Source of the DNA: Clostridia bacterium | GTDB taxonomy: Bacteria > Bacillota > Clostridia > Oscillospirales > CAG-272 | Assembly (NCBI GenBank): GCA_017504335.1 | Contig: JAFVRI010000114.1 | Span: 1 to 15,974 of the forward strand | DNA: 15,974 bases | Direction of reading: 5' to 3' | Shown: piece by piece, positions 12,630 to 15,974 of the stretch | How positions within the stretch are numbered: position 1 is the stretch's first letter | How the letters are laid out: each line of letters begins with the position of its first letter | The notes under the pieces: generated by a model | Databases searched by the model: none | What the model saw: only the letters and a program-made list of their open reading frames with translations | Told to the model about the DNA's origin: nothing | Position numbers and translations under genes: made by a program

Positions 12630-13541
12630 ATGGATATTGCAACGCTCACGCTTCCCTATACCAAACGGTACGGCTTGAAGGAGGGCTACCGCCGCATTCG
12701 AGAGGCGGGCTTTGAAGCCATTGACTGGGGACTTTATCAAGGCCCCAATCGGCGCGATTTTGCCGCCTCCGAGGATCTTGCGGGACTTTCCATCTTTGAG
12801 AAGGAACTCCCCGAGATCCGCGCGCATTTTGCGGAGGAACTGGCAGAGATCCGCGCAAACGGCTTGCGCTTCGCGCAATGCCACGCCCCCTTCCCTCCCT
12901 ACATTCCCGGACGCCCCGACGTGTTGGAGTACAGCATTCGGATCCTTCGCAGATTGATCGAATTCTGTCAGGAGATCGGTTGCCTCAAGATCATCGTCCA
13001 CGGCATCAGCCTGCAAAAGGAAAATATGACCGATACGCAAGAGGATATTGACCGTTTGAATCGCCATCTATACGAATCTCTGATTGAAGTGCTTCAAAAG
13101 ACCGACGTGGTCATTTGCCTTGAGAATCTGTTTACCCATGCGGGAGACGTTCAATACGTCGGCGTTTGCGGTGATCCCCATGAAGCAGCAGAGGAAATCG
13201 ACCGTTTGAATGCTCTGGCAGGCAAAAAATGCTTTGGCTTCTGTCTGGATACGGGACATTTGCAGCTGGCGCATATCCGATTCCACCGCTATATCCCGAT
13301 CCTCGGAGATCGCTTGGTAGCGTTGCATATTCATGACAACGATGCCATTCACGATTCCCATTCGATCCCCTACTTCGGAACGGTTCTGTGGGATGAATTT
13401 TACACCGAGCTGAAAAAGATCGGCTATGATCATGACTTGAGCTTTGAGTCGGTCGTCCGTACCGATTCGGAATTGGTTCCTACCTTCCTCAAGCTCACCT
13501 ACGATATAGGAGACTTTTTCAAAAAGAAAATTACGGAATAA
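12630..13541 (+). CDS. sugar phosphate isomerase/epimerase-like TIM barrel protein (copy B)
   Basis: 303 residues, a paralogue of the preceding gene across its full length. Identical long blocks include FEKELPEI, FAQCHAPFPPY, RLIEFCQEIGC, DPHEAAEEIDRLNALAGK and LHIHDNDAIHD. They differ at the N-terminus (residues 1-50), where copy B has GLYQGPNRRDF in place of NLDHALTKAML, and near the last active-site strand (SFESVVRTDSE versus SFETFRQVDRS). All presumed metal ligands are kept in both, so both look active, perhaps on different sugars. Two bases separate it from copy A; AGAGGA lies 9 bases before ATG. Its stop codon is part of the terminator stem. Confidence 0.88.
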   Translation: MDIATLTLPYTKRYGLKEGYRRIREAGFEAIDWGLYQGPNRRDFAASEDLAGLSIFEKELPEIRAHFAEELAEIRANGLRFAQCHAPFPPYIPGRPDVLEYSIRILRRLIEFCQEIGCLKIIVHGISLQKENMTDTQEDIDRLNRHLYESLIEVLQKTDVVICLENLFTHAGDVQYVGVCGDPHEAAEEIDRLNALAGKKCFGFCLDTGHLQLAHIRFHRYIPILGDRLVALHIHDNDAIHDSHSIPYFGTVLWDEFYTELKKIGYDHDLSFESVVRTDSELVPTFLKLTYDIGDFFKKKITE

Positions 13542-13584
13542 AGAAAGAATCCAACTTGCCTGCAAGTTGGATTCTTTCTTTATT
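13537..13584. terminator. 22-bp perfect hairpin shared by two convergent genes
   Basis: The arms 13537-13558 and 13563-13584 are perfectly complementary with a CCTG loop. The stop codon of the plus-strand isomerase (TAA 13539-13541) and that of the minus-strand hydrolase (TTA on the plus strand, 13580-13582) both lie in the stem. Each strand ends in a T-rich arm, so it should terminate both transcripts. Confidence 0.85.
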
Positions 13585-14302
13585 CTTGAAACATGGTCGT
13601 TTCTTCTTCTGATCTGTTCTCGATGTCTCCCATGATTATATCATAGAGCGCATTCGCAAAAAGCTCATGCATTTCGGGAATGGGATGATTGATTCGATTG
13701 GCAAGCAGCTGTGTCACATCCTGTGTTTCGGAAATTTTCTTCCACTTAGAATAGCAGTCGCAAACCGAAACCCCCATACTCTTCGCCAGGTCGATCGCCG
13801 CGTATATGTAGGAATCCATTCTTCCTCCGATTTGCATGGCGGCGGTCTTTGCCGCATATTCGAGATCCTTTTCGGGCGTATCCTCCGCCACGTAGGTATT
13901 CAGCATATTCGGTGTTAGAAAGATCACGTCATGCCCACGCTTCATACAGCCCTCAAAGATTGCCCCTAAGGCTCCCAAGTAATCCTCAAGGCTTCCGTTC
14001 ACGTCGTTGAGCCCAAAGCACACGATCACCAGATCGGGCTCATGAATCAACACGTGTCGCTCCAATCTTTCCAGTGATCGCTTTGCGGTCGTTCCGCCGA
14101 TAGAGGCGTTGATCATATTCACGGGAACGTAATCCCTAAATCGATTCAAGCGTTTTTTTAACTGATTCCAATACACATTCTCATAATCAATATATCCGAC
14201 AACCGCGCCATGGGATACACTGTCACCGAAGATGACAATATTGATCGGGCCATACTTGGAAAGACCGTGACGGTCCATCATGATTTTTTCCTTAATTTTC
14301 AT
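13580..14302 (-). CDS. cytoplasmic SGNH/GDSL hydrolase
   Basis: 240 residues without signal peptide. Block I is IVIFGDSVSHG with Ser28, block II ASIGGTTA (Gly69/Gly70), block III CFGLNDVN with Asn99. Block V is NRINHPIPEMHELFA with His206, but the residue three before the His is Arg203 rather than Asp, so the triad Asp is absent or supplied elsewhere. Likely an esterase/deacylase of small glycosides; substrate unknown. The start is ATG 14302, with GGAG 5 bases upstream; a GTG at 14308 lacks an RBS. It lies 15 bases after the LysR gene on the same strand, so the two are probably one transcript and the regulator may control it. Confidence 0.85.
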   Translation of the reverse strand: MKIKEKIMMDRHGLSKYGPINIVIFGDSVSHGAVVGYIDYENVYWNQLKKRLNRFRDYVPVNMINASIGGTTAKRSLERLERHVLIHEPDLVIVCFGLNDVNGSLEDYLGALGAIFEGCMKRGHDVIFLTPNMLNTYVAEDTPEKDLEYAAKTAAMQIGGRMDSYIYAAIDLAKSMGVSVCDCYSKWKKISETQDVTQLLANRINHPIPEMHELFANALYDIIMGDIENRSEEETTMFQE

Positions 14303-14317
14303 AAACACTCCATTTTT

Positions 14318-15169
14318 TCACTGATTTTCTTCTTTTATGTACCGAACAAAGCGCGCAAGGGCGGAAGAGCTTTGTTTTGCTTTCTTTTTATAAGCGAATC
14401 CGATGGTTCTGGTCACCTTCGGTTCCAACGGAAATACCGTCACTCCGTTTGCGTTATCCTTCAGCACAAGATCGGAAAGCACGGTAATACCCAATCCCTG
14501 TCTAACCATATTGATCACTGACAGATCGTCCTCGGAGGTCAGATGAATCACTTCCTTAAATTTCGATTCATCGAAATAATCCTTCATACATTCCGATTCC
14601 ATTAAAATATGAGGATAGGAATACAGTTCTTCTCGGGTAACCACGGTTCTTCCCTTGATCATACCGATCGGTGCCACCGCCGAACATTGATCCTCCATAA
14701 GAGGGATCCATTCATTGTCACCAACCACCTCGCTGTCGGCAAAAATAATATCCGCCCGATCCTCCTCCAGCCATCCAAACAGATTATCCACCACACTGAT
14801 ATATAGCTTGATATCGGGATTTTTCTTACTGAACGAGCCGATCAGCTCCGAAAGAAAACCACGGGAAATACTGGAATACGTGCCGATCCTCAGTTGATTA
14901 TTATGGCGGTCGCTCATTTCCTTGAGTACCGCATCCAACTTTTTTTCACTTTCGGCAAGCTCTAAAAATTGCGGATAGAGTTTCTTCCCTTCCTCGGTCA
15001 GGGTAACGCCTGAGGAAGATCGGTTAAAAAGCCGCACGCCCAATTCATCCTCAAAAGAGGAGAGCATATGAGAGAATGCCGATGGCGTATAGGAATATGC
15101 CTCCGCGGCACGGGATAAGCTTTTGTATTCCACCGCCGCCAACACCGCTTTGATCTTAAATGTCTCCAT
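14318..15169 (-). CDS. LysR-family transcriptional regulator
   Basis: 283 residues. N-terminal winged helix-turn-helix (about 1-60) with the family pattern KSLSRAAEAYSYTPSAFSHMLSSFEDELGVRLF (helices near 17-36) and the wing residues GVTLTEEGKKLYP. Residues 88-283 form the periplasmic-binding-like effector domain (QLRIGTYSSISRGFLSELIGSF). The effector is not predictable. The RBS GGGGAGG lies about 7 bases before ATG. It is transcribed divergently from an EamA transporter and co-directionally with the SGNH hydrolase. LysR proteins usually control the divergent gene and themselves, so the transporter is the prime target. Confidence 0.92.
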   Translation of the reverse strand: METFKIKAVLAAVEYKSLSRAAEAYSYTPSAFSHMLSSFEDELGVRLFNRSSSGVTLTEEGKKLYPQFLELAESEKKLDAVLKEMSDRHNNQLRIGTYSSISRGFLSELIGSFSKKNPDIKLYISVVDNLFGWLEEDRADIIFADSEVVGDNEWIPLMEDQCSAVAPIGMIKGRTVVTREELYSYPHILMESECMKDYFDESKFKEVIHLTSEDDLSVINMVRQGLGITVLSDLVLKDNANGVTVFPLEPKVTRTIGFAYKKKAKQSSSALARFVRYIKEENQ

Positions 15170-15201
15170 CGCATTCCCTCCCCGAACATATTCGTATCTA
15201 T

Positions 15202-15230
15202 ATTATACCTCTTTCCTGCTCAAAAAGCAA
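15202..15230 (-). promoter_or_regulatory. SigA promoter of the LysR gene
   Basis: On the minus strand: -35 TTGCTT (15225-15230), a 17-base spacer and -10 TATAAT (15202-15207). The -10 box is 32 bases upstream of the start codon. Confidence 0.75.
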
Positions 15231-15240
15231 GTCTCTTTTT

Positions 15241-15290
15241 TGTGAGAGTTTGGCACAGCTCTGTTAGAATCCTTCACTTCACAAACAGAG
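15241..15290. promoter_or_regulatory. candidate LysR operator dyads
   Basis: Two interrupted inverted repeats lie between the divergent promoters. TGTG-N8-CACA spans 15241-15256. CTCTGTT (15259-15265) and AACAGAG (15284-15290) are 18 bases apart and enclose the -35 box of the EamA promoter. Spaced dyads at this place fit LysR binding, but no single T-N11-A site stands out. Confidence 0.4.
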
Positions 15291-15306
15291 ATCTCCCTGC
15301 TATAAT
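15278..15306 (+). promoter_or_regulatory. SigA promoter of the EamA transporter gene
   Basis: -35 TTCACA (15278-15283), a 17-base spacer and -10 TATAAT (15301-15306). The start codon is 36 bases past the -10 box. The two divergent -35 boxes (15230 and 15278) are 47 bases apart. Confidence 0.75.
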
Positions 15307-15341
15307 AATAACAGTGCGCAATTGGGAACGGAGGTGAGAGC

Positions 15342-15974
15342 ATGAAACGAATCGGAGCATCGGTCTATTACGGAATGCTGGTTTTGGTAGCGATCATATG
15401 GGGAATCGACCCCATTGTCAACAGCCATTTGTACCGCTATTATTCCGCCTCCGCACTGTCTGCTCTTTCTACCTGCTTTACGGCAATTCTTTTTTTGATT
15501 CTTTCGCGCAAAAAACTGCGCCTGCTGAATCGGGATTACCTGAAGATCTCCCTGCCTATCAGCCTCCTAAACTCCCTTGCCTGCCTACTTCAAAGAATCG
15601 GACTCCAATATACCTCACCCGCAAAATATTCGTTTTTGGAGCATCTTTCCTGCATTGTAGTTCCCATTCTGGCAGTTTTCTGTTTGAGAAAAAAGCCGCA
15701 CCCGATTCAATGGATCGCAAGTGTACTGTGCCTTGGCGGCTGCCTGATACTGACGGGTGCGGGAACCGAAGCGGTAACCCTCGGCGTTGGAGAGCTGCTT
15801 TGCGCTTTGGCAGGCATTCTGTTCGGTGTCTGCATTGTCACCACGGGAGCCTTTACCAAAAAATTAAATCTTGGGATGCACATGACGATTCACATGCTTG
15901 TCTATTTTCTCACCTCTTTTGGCTTGATGCTCCTGTTGGATCACATGTCATGGGAGCCACTCTGTTTTTCATGG
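15342..15974 (+). CDS. EamA/DMT-family transporter, partial (cut by window end)
   Basis: An open frame of 211 codons that runs off the right edge without a stop. It starts MKRIGASVYYGMLVLVAIIWG, with GGAGGTGAGAGC directly before ATG. Hydrophobic segments lie near residues 10-28, 38-56, 68-85, 97-113, 122-138, 148-166 and 178-198. Early features are typical of the DMT superfamily: the first-helix AIIWG, then LLQRIGLQYTSPAKYSFLEHLSCIVVPILA, which matches the EamA pattern (LxxxALxYTSxxxAxxLxxLxPIxxxL). Likely a metabolite exporter or importer of 10 helices, about 290-300 residues when complete; substrate unknown. Divergent from the LysR gene, its probable regulator. Confidence 0.88.
   Translation, partial: MKRIGASVYYGMLVLVAIIWGIDPIVNSHLYRYYSASALSALSTCFTAILFLILSRKKLRLLNRDYLKISLPISLLNSLACLLQRIGLQYTSPAKYSFLEHLSCIVVPILAVFCLRKKPHPIQWIASVLCLGGCLILTGAGTEAVTLGVGELLCALAGILFGVCIVTTGAFTKKLNLGMHMTIHMLVYFLTSFGLMLLLDHMSWEPLCFSW

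Overview
The window looks like chromosome of a Bacillota bacterium, most likely a gut-type Clostridia member. Evidence: textbook SigA promoters (TTGACA/TATAAT, 16-17 bp spacers), strong AAGGAG ribosome binding sites, intrinsic terminators, a holB-ricT pair as in Firmicutes, an IspE (MEP-pathway) gene and a Clostridia-type TSCPD-domain protein. No IS element, phage gene, rRNA or CRISPR array is visible. Taxonomy below class is not decidable from the sequence.

Layout. 1-66: short tandem repeats, each able to form a GAA-loop mini-hairpin. 68-359: minus-strand tRNA-Thr(TGT)-tRNA-Tyr(GTA) transcription unit with promoter and terminator. 468-1421: ispE (minus) with its own promoter. 1490-5155: a plus-strand unit of an AI-2E-family membrane protein, HtpG and a small TSCPD protein. 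5187-6815: a CNNM/CorC-family membrane protein behind a long leader that carries a 27-codon ORF and an intrinsic terminator. 6835-8675: a small four-helix membrane protein, an exported SGNH hydrolase and a DUF4358-like lipoprotein. 8659-9072 (minus): a Cu/Zn-superoxide-dismutase-like protein without the metal ligands. 9136-13584: holB, ricT with a long disordered N-terminus, and two tandem TIM-barrel sugar-isomerase-like paralogues, ended by a 22-bp perfect hairpin. 13580-15230 (minus): a cytoplasmic SGNH hydrolase and a LysR regulator. 15278-15974: a divergent EamA-family transporter, cut by the window edge.

The most interesting region is 5187-5435. A strong promoter is followed by a leader with an excellent RBS and a GTG-initiated 27-aa ORF. 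The stop codon of that ORF falls in the loop of an intrinsic terminator, and the RBS and start codon lie in two mutually exclusive hairpins. A heptamer in the early leader duplicates part of the terminator's 3' arm and could act as an antiterminator. This is the architecture of a translation-coupled attenuator. It stands before a gene whose family handles Mg2+ or other divalent cations, so a leader-peptide sensor of ion or ribosome status is a reasonable but unproven hypothesis. Second in interest is the ligand-less SOD-like protein. Third is the RicT with an extra N-terminal region of about 184 residues.
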